Below are positions 18,722 to 33,796 of a stretch of DNA of 64,000 nucleotides, in pieces. Position 1 is the stretch's first letter. The number at the start of each line of letters is the position of its first letter. Source of the DNA: Deinococcus depolymerans (lineage in GTDB: Bacteria; Deinococcota; Deinococci; Deinococcales; Deinococcaceae); NCBI RefSeq assembly GCF_039522025.1, contig NZ_BAAADB010000029.1:186001-250000 (forward strand), written 5' to 3'. A program made the position numbers and the translations under genes. Under the pieces are notes generated by a model. The model did no database searches. It was not told the DNA's origin and was given only the letters and a program-made list of their open reading frames with translations.

Positions 18722-19870
18722 TCAGTACGCCTGGGCGTAGGCGCGGGCGGCCGCCACGCGCTCCTGCAACTCGGGCAGGGTGTCGCCGCCGAACTTCTCC
18801 AGCATCGCCTCGGCCAGCACCCACCCGACCGCGCACTGCAGCACCACGCCCGCCGCCGGAACGGCCGTCGTGTCGCTGCGCTCACGGGCCGCGTCGGACG
18901 GCTCGTGCGACACCACGTTCACGGTCGGCAGCGGCTTCATCAGCGTGGCGATGGGTTTCATGGCGACCCGCACGATCAGCTCCTCGCCGTTCGTCATGCC
19001 GGCCTCCAGGCCGCCCGCGCCGTTCGTGTCGCGCGCGTACGTCCCCTCGCGGTAGTACACCGCGTCATGCACGCCACTGCCGGGGCGGCCCGCGTTCTCG
19101 AAGGCCCGGCCGATCTCCACGCCCTTCATGGCCTGCACGCTCAGGCACGCCTGCGCGATCCGCCCGTCCAGCTTGCGGTCGTAATGCACGAACGACCCCA
19201 GCCCCACCGGCAGGCCCCGGAACCGCACCTCCAGGATGCCGCCCAGCGTGTCGCCGTCCTTCTTGGCCTGATCGATCCGTTCACGCATCTGCTCGGCGGC
19301 GTCCGCGTCCGGGGTGCGCAGGTCGCTGTCCTCGATGGCGTCCAGCGCGTCCCAGCTGAACGGCACCCGCGTCTCGATCCCCGCGAGGCTCGACACGTAG
19401 TTCGCGCCCTGCACGCCCAGCTCGCCCAGCAGTTTCAGGGCCACGCTGCCCACCGCCACGCGCGCCGCCGTTTCACGCGCACTGGCGCGCTCCAGCACGT
19501 CCCGCAGGTCCCGGTGCCGGTACTTGATGCCGCCCGTCAGGTCCGCGTGACCGGGCCGCGCGTCCGTCAGGGCCTTCTTGCGCGGCTCGCCGCCCGGCTC
19601 GGGCGACATGATCTCCGTCCAGTTCCGGTGATCCCTGTTCGCGATGGTCAGCGTGACCGGCGCGCCCGTCGTGCGGCCCGCCCGCACGCCACTCAGGATC
19701 TCGGCCTCGTCCGTCTCGATCACCATGCGCCGGCCCCGGCCGTACCCGCCCTGCCGCCTGCGCAGCCACGGGTCGATGTCCCCCTTGCCCAGATTCAACT
19801 GCGCAGGCAGCCCCTCGATGATGGCCGTCAATTGCGGCCCGTGCGACTCCCCGGCGGTCAAGTACCTCAT
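18722..19870 (-). CDS. aroC: Chorismate synthase
   Basis: Final shikimate-pathway enzyme, converting EPSP to chorismate with reduced FMN. The N-terminus MRYLTAGESHGPQLTAIIEG is the classic signature, followed by RRQGGYGRGRRM and GRPGHADLTGG-type GARPGHADL, with SARETAARVAVG further on. ATG 19870 is supported by TACAGT ending 8 nt upstream; a longer frame exists upstream but begins with non-conserved residues. First gene of aroC-aroK-aroB-aroQ. Confidence 0.97.
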   Translation of the reverse strand: MRYLTAGESHGPQLTAIIEGLPAQLNLGKGDIDPWLRRRQGGYGRGRRMVIETDEAEILSGVRAGRTTGAPVTLTIANRDHRNWTEIMSPEPGGEPRKKALTDARPGHADLTGGIKYRHRDLRDVLERASARETAARVAVGSVALKLLGELGVQGANYVSSLAGIETRVPFSWDALDAIEDSDLRTPDADAAEQMRERIDQAKKDGDTLGGILEVRFRGLPVGLGSFVHYDRKLDGRIAQACLSVQAMKGVEIGRAFENAGRPGSGVHDAVYYREGTYARDTNGAGGLEAGMTNGEELIVRVAMKPIATLMKPLPTVNVVSHEPSDAARERSDTTAVPAAGVVLQCAVGWVLAEAMLEKFGGDTLPELQERVAAARAYAQAY

Positions 19871-19914
19871 ACCCCCGGACTGTAGCGCCCCCCCAGGCGC
19901 CGCGCGGCAGGCAT

Positions 19915-19960
19915 GACCAAACAAACACGCCCCCCGCACCGCACCGCGGCCAGGGGGCGC
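19915..19960 (-). terminator. Probable terminator of the pilus operon
   Basis: On the minus strand CGCCCCC (19953-19959) pairs with GGGGGCG (19928-19934), followed by TGTTTGTTTGG. It lies about 20 nt after the pilQ stop. Confidence 0.6.
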
Positions 19961-19976
19961 AGTGAAGGAGAGCAGG

Positions 19977-21977
<2,001 letters not shown>

Positions 21978-21980
21978 GGC

Positions 21981-23108
21981 TCACCTTTTATCCAGTTCGA
22001 GGGTCTTCGAGTTGTTGCCCAGGCTCAGTGTGGCGCTGGTCGCCGTGACTTCCTTGACGGTCACCCTGGTGTCAGGAATGGTCTGACCGACCGACACGAC
22101 CACGTACCCGTTGCGGCTGCGGAAGATGGCGGTGTTCACCGGGCCGAGCACGACCGCGTTGAACGCCAGGTCCTGCGCCTGCACGAAGGAATCGAGGTCG
22201 TTGAGGGCCGCGGCGTTCCCGAGGCCCAGGTCCGTGATGACCTGCGGCGTGCCGGGCGTGGGGGCCGCCGTGACGGGGGTGCCGGCCGCGCCCGTCGCGC
22301 TGCCGTTCGTGGTGCCGTTCGTGGTGCCGCGGGCGGTCAGGGCCGGGATGCTGGTCACGCCGGGCACGCTGACACCGGCAACCGGCGGTTTCACCGGTGC
22401 GGGCGCCGGCGGGGTCAGGACGACCGGGCCGCCGGGAATCGGCGTCACGACCACGGGTGAGGCGACCGGGCCAGTGCTGCCGTCCGCACCCGGGATGACA
22501 GGTACCGGCACGGCGCCGCCCGCGCCGCTGTCCGAGCCGGTCGCGCCGGGCAGCGGGCTGATGCCCAGCGGACCGCCGGTGCTGCCGAGCGGGTCCACGG
22601 CCGGGGTGGGCACGCTGGCGGTCGTATCCGGAACCGCCGGACTGGTCGTGTCCGGCGTGCCGGGGATCGGGGCGGGCGTCTGGCCGGCCGGGGCGCTGCC
22701 GTTGTTCTTGACCTGCAGCGGCCGGAAGGGGTTGTTGCCGGGAACGGCCGCCAGGGTCGCCTCGGGGTTGATGCCGGCCGGCGTGGGCGGCACGTCGCCG
22801 GCAGTGCCGGCCGGGTCCACCGGGAGGCCATCGGTGGGGAAGGGCGGGATGACCTCCACTTCCACCTGCGCGTCCGGCTGCACTGCCACGCCGGGCACCG
22901 TGCCGGTGGCCGGGTCGGGCTCGCTGGGGGTCACCGGGATGGTGTCGTCGCCGGGACCACCGGTCACGACGGGCGGCTGCGGCTGACTGGCCAGATCGTC
23001 CGCGCTGGGCTTGGTCAGCAGGTAGTACACGCCGATCGCGGCGACCAGCAGCAGCAGCCCCAGCAGCACCTTCATTTCTCGGGAGAGTTTCACGGGCGCG
23101 CGCGTCAC
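21981..23108 (-). CDS. PilP/PilW-like pilus assembly protein
   Basis: A 375-residue inner-membrane protein. One transmembrane helix lies at residues about 13-30 (MKVLLGLLLLVAAIGVYYLL), followed by nearly 250 residues of Pro/Gly/Thr/Val low-complexity linker. A C-terminal beta-rich domain begins near residue 295 (FNAVVLGPVNTAIFRSRNGYVVVSVGQTIP, shown in part) and ends TLELDKR. Position between pilO and pilQ matches PilP of proteobacteria or PilW of Thermus, which link the inner assembly to the secretin. The long linker could span the wide Deinococcus envelope. GTG 23108 overlaps the pilO stop by 4 bp. Confidence 0.8.
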   Translation of the reverse strand: MTRAPVKLSREMKVLLGLLLLVAAIGVYYLLTKPSADDLASQPQPPVVTGGPGDDTIPVTPSEPDPATGTVPGVAVQPDAQVEVEVIPPFPTDGLPVDPAGTAGDVPPTPAGINPEATLAAVPGNNPFRPLQVKNNGSAPAGQTPAPIPGTPDTTSPAVPDTTASVPTPAVDPLGSTGGPLGISPLPGATGSDSGAGGAVPVPVIPGADGSTGPVASPVVVTPIPGGPVVLTPPAPAPVKPPVAGVSVPGVTSIPALTARGTTNGTTNGSATGAAGTPVTAAPTPGTPQVITDLGLGNAAALNDLDSFVQAQDLAFNAVVLGPVNTAIFRSRNGYVVVSVGQTIPDTRVTVKEVTATSATLSLGNNSKTLELDKR

Positions 23109-23746
23109 TGGGTGCCTCCTGCGGGCGCCGGAGCGGCGGGCGCGGCCGGCGCGGCGTCCGGCGCGCCGGGCGTGCCGGTGGCCGCCTGGCTGGGGTCGAA
23201 GGTGTAGACGGTCAGGGCCAGCGTGCCCTGCAGTTCAGGGTCGAGACTGGTGGCCTCCGGCAACTGCAGGCTCAGGTTGTTGACGGTCGTGAAGCGGCTC
23301 ATGGTCTCCACGGAACGCAGCATCTGGAACAGCTGCGCGAAGCGGCCGCTGACGCTGAGGTTCAGCCCGATGGGCCGCACGCCGGCCGGGAGGCCCACGG
23401 CGTTGCCGCTCTGCACGTTGAAGCTCTCCATGCTGGCCCCGGCGGCGCTGGAGGTCAGGCGCAGCTCGTCCAGTACCCCGCCGAAGTTGGCGGTCTGCGG
23501 CAGCGCGGCCAGGAACTCGTCCTGCTGCACCTTGAGTTTCGCGACCTCCTCGCGCAGCGCCGGGACCTTGCGGGCATTGTCACGCAGGAGCGTCACGCGG
23601 GCGTTCACGGTCTCCAGTTCGCCCTTCAGGTTGCTGATCTCGGCCTGTCGCGGCTGGAAGCGCATGGTGTACCACAGCGCCAGGATCACGAGGCACAGCC
23701 CCAGCGCCGCCAGGAACAGGTTGCGGGGAGAGAGTTTAGTTAACAC
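23105..23746 (-). CDS. pilO: Type IV pilus assembly protein PilO
   Basis: A 213-residue bitopic protein: short cytoplasmic N-terminus, a transmembrane helix at about residues 10-27 (LFLAALGLCLVILALWYTM), a coiled coil (about 30-85, ISNLKGELETVNARVTLLRD), then a ferredoxin-like domain. The C-terminus is Ala/Pro-rich. PilO pairs with PilN in the inner-membrane alignment complex. GTG 23746 overlaps the pilN stop by 11 bp. Confidence 0.9.
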   Translation of the reverse strand: MLTKLSPRNLFLAALGLCLVILALWYTMRFQPRQAEISNLKGELETVNARVTLLRDNARKVPALREEVAKLKVQQDEFLAALPQTANFGGVLDELRLTSSAAGASMESFNVQSGNAVGLPAGVRPIGLNLSVSGRFAQLFQMLRSVETMSRFTTVNNLSLQLPEATSLDPELQGTLALTVYTFDPSQAATGTPGAPDAAPAAPAAPAPAGGTQ

Positions 23747-24420
23747 TGGGGCCTCCCTCCGCGTTGCCGGCCGGGGCGGCGGGCGCGGTGGCCGGGGCGT
23801 TCGGATCGGCGGGCGTGGTGGCCGCCGCGACGGGCTTCACGAGGCCCACGCTGGCGTTGAAGGTGTACTGACCGGTCTCGCCGTCGGCCTGCATGGAACG
23901 GAAGTTCACGCCGAAGTCCGGGTTGTTCTCGAAGGTCCGCAGGAACCCCACCACGGCCTGCTGACTGGCAGCCGAGCCGGTCAGGTCGATCTCGCGCGTG
24001 ACGTTCTTGCCGCTGTACACGCCACCCTGCTGCAGCGCGGTCAGGGCGGCCGCGTCGAGCGCCTTGATGGTCATGCTCTGCACGGCCACGCCGCTGCCCG
24101 CCGGCAGCTGCGCCGTGAACGCCGCGAGGTCGTTCGTCCAGTAGGTCTTGCTGTCCCGCAGCTGCGTGGCGATGGAGGTGATCTGCTCCAGTTCGGTCTT
24201 CTCGCGCGTGAGTTCCCCGTACTCGCGGTTGACGGGCGTCAGGGCCGTGACCTCGCCGTTCAGGCTGTCGATCTGCTTGCGCAGGTCCCCGGCGCGCGTG
24301 GCGGTCACGACTTCCGGGATCAGGATGGCGGCGACCGTGACCGGGATCAGGGCGTACGTGGCAAAGCGCCAGGCGCTGGGTTCCGACTGCTTGCGGTACT
24401 GCTGCGGCAGCAGGTTGATC

Positions 24421-24428
<8 letters not shown>
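23736..24428 (-). CDS. pilN: Type IV pilus assembly protein PilN
   Basis: A 230-residue bitopic protein. The N-terminal MVEINLLPQQYRKQ is the conserved PilN peptide that docks into PilM, and it is intact. A membrane helix follows (TYALIPVTVAAILIPEVV), then a periplasmic coiled coil and core domain and a Pro/Ala tail. Start GTG 24428 overlaps the pilM stop by 8 bp. Confidence 0.93.
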
Positions 24429-25599
<1,171 letters not shown>

Positions 25600-25620
25600 T
25601 CTCCCTCCAGGATCACGCGG

Positions 25621-25626
25621 ATTTTA
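25621..25626 (-). promoter_or_regulatory. -10 box of the pilus operon
   Basis: TAAAAT on the minus strand, 22 nt before the pilM ATG. No good -35 box is visible, so an activator may be needed. The short leader with a strong ribosome-binding site contrasts with the leaderless neighbours. Confidence 0.5.
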
Positions 25627-25987
25627 GCATTCACTCATCTGGCGCCGTGCGGGAACCAGAGGGAGTTGGGGTGAGATGACGGATGCGAGAAGGCTGAACG
25701 GGACATGCCGCCCCATGCAACCACCCACACGCTTACGGAACTCTGACACCCGGAGGCTCCATGAAAAGATGCGCCTGGCGCACAATTCTTCCCTGCCGCG
25801 ACCGGGAAGGATACCCCGGCGGAACACGGCACGGACCCGGCGCCACCCACCCCGAGCATGAAGACGCTCGCGTCGGGGTGAGCGCAGTACACCACAAACG
25901 CCGCGCCTTCATCTTGCTCACGCGGTCAGCACCCCGCGCGCCCTCCCCGCACGCCGCCCGGCCCGGGCACCGGAGCACGCGCTCCCC
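25627..25987. other. 361-bp gap with no recognisable gene
   Basis: This stretch lies between the lipoprotein gene and the pilM promoter. It is less GC-rich than its surroundings and no frame shows coding-like third positions or a known protein. One short stem, ACCCCGA/TCGGGGT, occurs at about 25851-25879. It may hold regulatory sequence for the pil operon or a small RNA, but I see nothing decisive. Confidence 0.4.
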
Positions 25988-26746
25988 TCAGCGCACGCCG
26001 CGCAGGTCCATCCCGAAGACCCGCACCGTACCGGCGGCGTCCACCGTCACGAGCTGCGGACCCACCCGCCCCACCCGGCCCGGCCCGTGCGGCGTGGACG
26101 CCACCACCCGCCCGGTCGCGTCCAGGCGTTCGAGGTGCCCGCCGGTCAGGCGGTAGGTGCCCTCCGGCGTGACCAGCTGCGGCTGCGCGCTGCCCACCAC
26201 CCCGTCCGGCGTGAGGCTCAGGAACGCCGCGCCGCGCGCCAGTACCGCGCCGTCCGCGACGCGGCGCACCTCGCCCCCGTCCAGCAGGACGAAATCCGCG
26301 TCCCGGCCCGTCACGGCGGCCGACGGGCGGCCGGGTACGCCCCGCGCCGGTTCCCCCGCGAACGTGACCGCGCTGCCGTCCTCGCGGAACACCCGCCCCG
26401 CGCTCAGGGCCGCCACGCGCCCCACGCTCAGGGTGCGGGCCGCGCCGTCCAGCGTGACGATCACCCCCAGGCCCGGCACGCCGGCCCAGGCGTCCGTGCC
26501 GTTCCAGGCGACGTCCACCGCCGGCGGCAGCGACGGGCAGCTGGCGCGGAAACCCGGCGCGCGCGCCACGCAGGCCCGCCCGGACGACACCCACGCCACC
26601 CCCTGGTCACTGAAGGCCGCGCGCAACGCCGCTTCGGGCGGCAGGGCGCTCAGGGTGGTCGGGGCGCACCCGGCCAGCGGCAGGGTCAGCCACCACGCGA
26701 GCCGGCGCAGGCGCCGGCAGAAACGGCCGGAGGAGGCAGGGAGCAT
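25988..26746 (-). CDS. Putative lipoprotein, beta-propeller-like repeats
   Basis: A 252-residue exported protein of unknown function. The N-terminus has several Arg, a hydrophobic core and a lipobox LAGC (LTLPLAGCAPT), so Cys should be lipidated after cleavage. The mature part has repeated short beta blocks (VAWVSSGRACV, VDVAWNGTDAWAGVPGLGVIV, FVLLDGGEVRRVADG, PQLVTVDAAGTVRVFG), suggesting a small propeller. CACAAT ends 6 nt before ATG 26746, favouring this start over one 22 codons upstream. Confidence 0.72.
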   Translation of the reverse strand: MLPASSGRFCRRLRRLAWWLTLPLAGCAPTTLSALPPEAALRAAFSDQGVAWVSSGRACVARAPGFRASCPSLPPAVDVAWNGTDAWAGVPGLGVIVTLDGAARTLSVGRVAALSAGRVFREDGSAVTFAGEPARGVPGRPSAAVTGRDADFVLLDGGEVRRVADGAVLARGAAFLSLTPDGVVGSAQPQLVTPEGTYRLTGGHLERLDATGRVVASTPHGPGRVGRVGPQLVTVDAAGTVRVFGMDLRGVR

Positions 26747-26814
26747 GGCCGCATTGTGCCGCGCGACCCGGAACGCACCATGAGGGCCGGGCAGGCCGCC
26801 CGCGCCCGGCACGC

Positions 26815-28107
26815 TCAGGTCCCGTCGCGGGCGCGCAGCAGCGCCTGCACGACCACGTCCAGCCCCACGCCCTCCCGGGCGCGTCTCTCGGGGGTCCAGC
26901 TGATGCCGCGGCTGGCCTTGACCAGGATCACGTCCCCGTCTTGCACCTCGGCCAGCAGGGCGGTCACGAGGTCCGGCACGGTCGCGCAGGCCCGGTCGCC
27001 CAGCTCGGCCGCGAAGGCCCCCACCCCGAAGGTCAGGTCCGCCCGTTCCCGCGCGTACGCGCCCACCCCGGCATGCAGGTCCCGTTCGGTCGGCCCGAGT
27101 TCCAGCATGCGGCCCAGCACACTGATCCGCCGGCCCGGCCAGCTGCCCAGGGCGTCCAGCGCCGCCCGCACCGCCACCGGCGAGGCGTTGTAGGCGTCGT
27201 CGATCACCGTGAACCGCCCCGGATGCACCCGGTACCGGCCGCCGGGCACACTGACCGCCGCCAGCCGCGCCGCGGCCCCGGGCAGCGCCACGCCCGCCTC
27301 CTGCGCCAGCGTCAGCGCCAGCACCGCCGCCTCGGCCTGCACCCGCGCCGCCAGCGGCAACGTGACCGGCACACCCGCAAAGCGGAACGACGCGCCCTGC
27401 GCCGTCACGGTCAGGTCCTCGCCCGCGTGCGTGACATTCCCGAAGCCGTAACTGTCCACCCCCGGGTAGAAGTCGGACGCCTGCGCACCCACCAGCCCCC
27501 GCACCGCGCGGCCGTCCACGCCGCGCAGGATCACGCCCTTCTCCCGCACGATGCCCTCGATGCTGCCCAGCTGCTCCAGGTGCGCCGGGCCGATGCTGGT
27601 GATCACGCCCACATCCGGGCGCACCAGGTCCACCAGTTCGGCCATCTCGCCGGGGCGGTCGATGCCCATCTCGACCACCAGTGGCCGCCCGGAAGCGCCG
27701 AACTCGATCAGGAAGCAGGCGATGGCGGGCATGGTGTTGAACACCGGCATGAAGTGCGCGTCCAGCGCGGCCGCCACGTAACTCTTCGCGGTGGTCTTCC
27801 CGGCGCTGCCCGTCACGCCCACCACCAGCGGACTGCGCGCCCGCTCGGCCCGCGCCCAGGCCAGCAGCGCGCCATGCGCGTCCGGCACCCGCACGGCGCG
27901 CGGCACGTCCAGGTCCGTCAGCACGAACGGCGCCCCCGCGTCCAGCGCGGCCTGCACGAACCGGTTGCCGTGCGTGGACTCGCCCGGCAGCGCCACGAAC
28001 GCCACGTCCGGGGAGGCCTCCCGGGAATCCCAGGTCAGACGCCGCGCCGGGCGGGCCTCCGGGTGGACGGTGGCGTCGAAGGGCAGTGCGGCGCGGGGAT
28101 CAGGCAT
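26815..28107 (-). CDS. murF: UDP-MurNAc-tripeptide--D-Ala-D-Ala ligase
   Basis: Adds D-Ala-D-Ala to the peptidoglycan precursor in the cytoplasm. The Mur ligase ATP loop GVTGSAGKTTAKSYVAAAL is clear (residues about 97-115). The N-terminal substrate domain has WDSREASPDVAFVALPGESTHG-type sequence, and downstream come VVEMGIDRPGEM, IGPAHLEQLGS and IDDAYNASPVAV. 430 residues is normal. TATGCT ends 8 nt before ATG 28107. It is a lone mur gene here, as in many Deinococcus genomes where the dcw cluster is dispersed. Confidence 0.95.
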   Translation of the reverse strand: MPDPRAALPFDATVHPEARPARRLTWDSREASPDVAFVALPGESTHGNRFVQAALDAGAPFVLTDLDVPRAVRVPDAHGALLAWARAERARSPLVVGVTGSAGKTTAKSYVAAALDAHFMPVFNTMPAIACFLIEFGASGRPLVVEMGIDRPGEMAELVDLVRPDVGVITSIGPAHLEQLGSIEGIVREKGVILRGVDGRAVRGLVGAQASDFYPGVDSYGFGNVTHAGEDLTVTAQGASFRFAGVPVTLPLAARVQAEAAVLALTLAQEAGVALPGAAARLAAVSVPGGRYRVHPGRFTVIDDAYNASPVAVRAALDALGSWPGRRISVLGRMLELGPTERDLHAGVGAYARERADLTFGVGAFAAELGDRACATVPDLVTALLAEVQDGDVILVKASRGISWTPERRAREGVGLDVVVQALLRARDGT

Positions 28108-28272
28108 GACGCACCAGCATAGCGGCCCGCGCCGCAGACGCCATGAGCCGCGGCCGGCCGGTGCCGCCGTCCAGGACCTCCGGCCAGTGCGGCCGGGTTG
28201 CGCGGGCGGTCAGTTGCGGTTCCCGCCGAACTTTCCAAAAGCTGACGTTTCTGTGCATACAATGTGCCTTGC

Positions 28273-30003
<1,731 letters not shown>

Positions 30004-30136
30004 GCTGACTCCGATTGAACGGTTTGCAAAGACCGTTCAATCCGAGCAGGGCCAGCAGGCGCCAGGAGGATTCCGGGCGTGGAGTTGGCAACCCGGTGTG
30101 GCTGCGGGTTGTTAACGAAACAGACGGCAATCCGTG
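30004..30136 (-). repeat. Palindromic repeat copy 8, 133 bp, hairpin-first orientation
   Basis: GACTCCGATTGAACGG near the left end, then AACCGTTCAATCC-like hairpin, GGATTCCGGGCGTGGAG, CAACCCGG...GGGTTG and a CAATCCGTG end. The flanking TGA at 30001-30003 is the stop codon of the nucleotidase and TGA recurs at 30137-30139. Short class. The two flanking genes are co-directional. Confidence 0.82.
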
Positions 30137-30164
30137 TGAGCTGACTCCCGGCCTGACCGACCAC

Positions 30165-30194
30165 CGCCCGCCCTTCCACCGTGGAGGGCGGGCG
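30165..30194 (+). terminator. GC-rich hairpin between nucleotidase and formamidase genes
   Basis: CGCCCGCCC pairs with GGGCGGGCG with an inner CCAC/GTGG. There is no T-tract, so termination is uncertain. It ends 6 bp before the formamidase -10 box. Confidence 0.4.
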
Positions 30195-30213
30195 CTGCCG
30201 TACCCTGAACGGC

Positions 30214-31203
30214 ATGACCTATCACCTCGGCACCGGTGCCATTCACACGGTCTGGGATCAGGCCCTGCCCCCTGCCCTGACCATCGACAGCGGCGACACC
30301 GTCACGCTGGACACCCTGGACGCCTCGGACGGCGGCGTGGCCCGGCGGGTCGCGGGCGGGGACCTGAACGCCCCGGACAACCTGCGCGCCCTGATCGTCG
30401 CGGACGCCCACCCGGAACGCCCGGGCCCGCGCGGGCATCCGCTGACCGGCCCCGTTCACGTGCGCGGCGCGCAACCCGGCGACGCCCTGCGCATCGAGAT
30501 CCTGGACGTGCAGACCGCCAGCTGGGGCTGGACCGGCTGCCGGCCCGACGGCATCGGCCTGCTCGACGCCGCGCTGGCCGCCGAGGGCCTGCGAGCCTAC
30601 ACGCACTTCTGGGACCTGCGCGCCCGCACGCACACCGACTTCCTGCCCGGCATCCGCCTGCCCCTCGCGCCGTTCCCCGGCGTGATCGGCGTCGCGCCCG
30701 CCGCGCCCGGCCCGCACCCCACCGCGCCGCCCCGCCCCGTGGGCGGCAACATGGACATCCGGCAACTCGTGACCGGCAGCACCCTCTGGCTGCCGGTCGA
30801 GGTGCCCGGCGCGCTTCTGTCGGCCGGGGACCTGCACGGCGCGCAGGGCGACGGGGAACTCTCGGGCACCGGCATCGAGACCGCCGGACAACTGACCCTG
30901 CGCGTCCACGTCGAGCCGCAGGCCGGGATCACCACCCCCGAATTCACCACCCCCACCAGCGGCGGCACCAGCCGGCAGTGGCACGCCACGACCGGCCACC
31001 ACCCGGACCTGATGACCGCCGCCCGCACCGCCCTGCGCGTCCTGCTGCGCCGCCTGCAGACGCGCGGCCTGACCCTGGAGCAGGCGTACGTGCTGGCCAG
31101 CGCCTGCGTGGACCTGAAAATCAGCCAGATCGTGGACGCGCCCAACTACACGGTGAGCGCGTTCCTGCCGCTGGACATCTTCACGGAGGCCCAGGCCGGT
31201 TGA
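30214..31203 (+). CDS. Acetamidase/formamidase family protein
   Basis: A 329-residue FmdA/AmdA-family amidohydrolase that releases ammonia from short amides such as formamide or acetamide. Family motifs seen are the N-terminal VWDQALPPALTIDSGDTV, the GPVHVRGAQPGDALRIEILD segment, GVIGVAP, GGNMDIRQLVTGSTLWLPV and EVPGALLSAGDLHGAQGDGE, and GLTLEQAYVLASACVDLKISQ near the end (each only in part). TACCCT ends 7 nt before ATG 30214, so a leaderless mRNA is expected. No amide or urea transporter is adjacent. Confidence 0.92.
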   Translation: MTYHLGTGAIHTVWDQALPPALTIDSGDTVTLDTLDASDGGVARRVAGGDLNAPDNLRALIVADAHPERPGPRGHPLTGPVHVRGAQPGDALRIEILDVQTASWGWTGCRPDGIGLLDAALAAEGLRAYTHFWDLRARTHTDFLPGIRLPLAPFPGVIGVAPAAPGPHPTAPPRPVGGNMDIRQLVTGSTLWLPVEVPGALLSAGDLHGAQGDGELSGTGIETAGQLTLRVHVEPQAGITTPEFTTPTSGGTSRQWHATTGHHPDLMTAARTALRVLLRRLQTRGLTLEQAYVLASACVDLKISQIVDAPNYTVSAFLPLDIFTEAQAG

Positions 31204-31215
31204 AGGACGGGAGGA

Positions 31216-31326
31216 TCATGCCTCCAGGGCGGCGCGCAGGACCACCGGGTCCACGCATCGCCCGGCCTGCACGACCAGTCGGACGCCGCGCGTGGCGCGG
31301 ATGTCGGCCGTGGGGTCAGCGCCGAC
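31216..31326 (-). pseudogene. C-terminal remnant of an amidohydrolase
   Basis: Minus-strand reading gives VGADPTADIRATRGVRLVVQ followed by AGRCVDP and a stop at 31216. This matches the usual end of metallo-amidohydrolases (DPxADIRxTRxVRLVVxGGR). Nothing upstream of about 31326 continues the protein, so only the tail survives. The match is from family memory and not a search. Confidence 0.5.
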
Positions 31327-31643
31327 TGCTTCATCGACGCCCGGCACCTGCCCCCGCACGCCGACCCCGAGGAGGCTCTCGACTCCCTGTTCCGCCACGC
31401 TACGCACCGCGAATTCAGCTGTGCCCTGAGTGATACGGACTCGGATTGAATGGTCTTTGCAGCCCATTCAATCGGAGTCTGTATGACTTCGCGCCCGGCT
31501 GGGGCCTGCGCCTGTACGCCACCCCGCACCCGCCCGGATTCGAGGTCATGAACGGCCCCCGCAGCGCCCGCCCGGTCAGCACCCTGCTGCGCATCGGACT
31601 GGCCCCACTGACCGACGAGGAATTCACGGGACGGCGCCGCTGA
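31321..31643 (+). pseudogene. Small unknown gene split by a 50-bp repeat
   Basis: Frame 31321-31431 reads ADCFIDARHLPPHADPEEAL, then DSLFRHATHREFSCALS. After the repeat another frame reads DFAPGWGLRLYATPHPPGFE, VMNGPRSARPVSTLL and a TGA at 31641. Third positions are strongly G/C in both parts, as in real genes here. Deleting the repeat and one TGA joins them as ...CALSDFAPGW... in one frame. The N-terminus is missing, so the gene was also truncated at its 5' side. I do not recognise the family. Confidence 0.7.
31434..31483 (-). repeat. Mini palindromic repeat copy 9, 50 bp
   Basis: TACGGACTCGGATTGAATGG, then a loop and CCCATTCAATCGGAGTCTGTA: both termini and only the terminal hairpin. Flanked by TGA at 31431-31433 and 31484-31486. 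It sits inside an otherwise continuous reading frame. Confidence 0.92.
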
Positions 31644-31724
31644 CAGTCCATGACCGCGGGCGGGAGCAGGCGGCCCGGACACTCGAAAGTTTCCGGGCCT
31701 GCTCTGCGGTGCGGGTGGCGCTGT

Positions 31725-33351
<1,627 letters not shown>

Positions 33352-33359
<8 letters not shown>

Positions 33360-33684
33360 GCTGCACCCCGACGGCGTGCACGCGGATGGCGGTCAGTTCG
33401 GTGCCCGCCTGGGTTTTCAGGGTGTGTTCCACGCGCTCCACGATATTGCGCGCGACCGTGGGAATGCTGACGCCGTACGCGACGACCACGTACAGGTCCG
33501 CGGCGAGGCGGGTGCCGTCGCGGCTGATGACCACGCCGTCACTGACGTTCGCGCGCCCCAGCACCCGGCTGATGCCTTCTTTCAGGTTCGCGGGGGCCAT
33601 GCCCACCACGCCCGGAATCTCGTGGGCGATCAGCCCGATAAGCGAGGCGAGGGCCGCCTCGGTGATTTGAATAGAGCCAGTCAC
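33352..33684 (-). CDS. Asp23/YloU family protein
   Basis: A 110-residue small protein with the Asp23 pattern ITEAALASLIGLIAHEIPGV, a conserved VVISRDGTRLAADLYVVVAYG strand pair and VARNIVERVEHTLKTQAG helix (each in part). Members associate with the cell envelope or with FakA; a function is not established. TATACT at 33695-33700 lies 10 nt before GTG 33684, so the leader is 0-4 nt. It is the promoter-proximal gene of the pair. Confidence 0.87.
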
Positions 33685-33796
33685 AGTAAAGGGCAGTATA
33701 CCGCCCGCCTGCTCGCTTCATGCCGACCGGTCCGCGCCGGGCCTGCTGTCCGGCGTGCCGGAACCTGCCGGGCGCGGGCCGTGCTGTACTGCGGGC

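Noticed and set aside
25635..25978. Several overlapping short frames in the gap before pilM
   Set aside because: Composition is rich in Ser, Cys and Trp and no frame shows a start signal.
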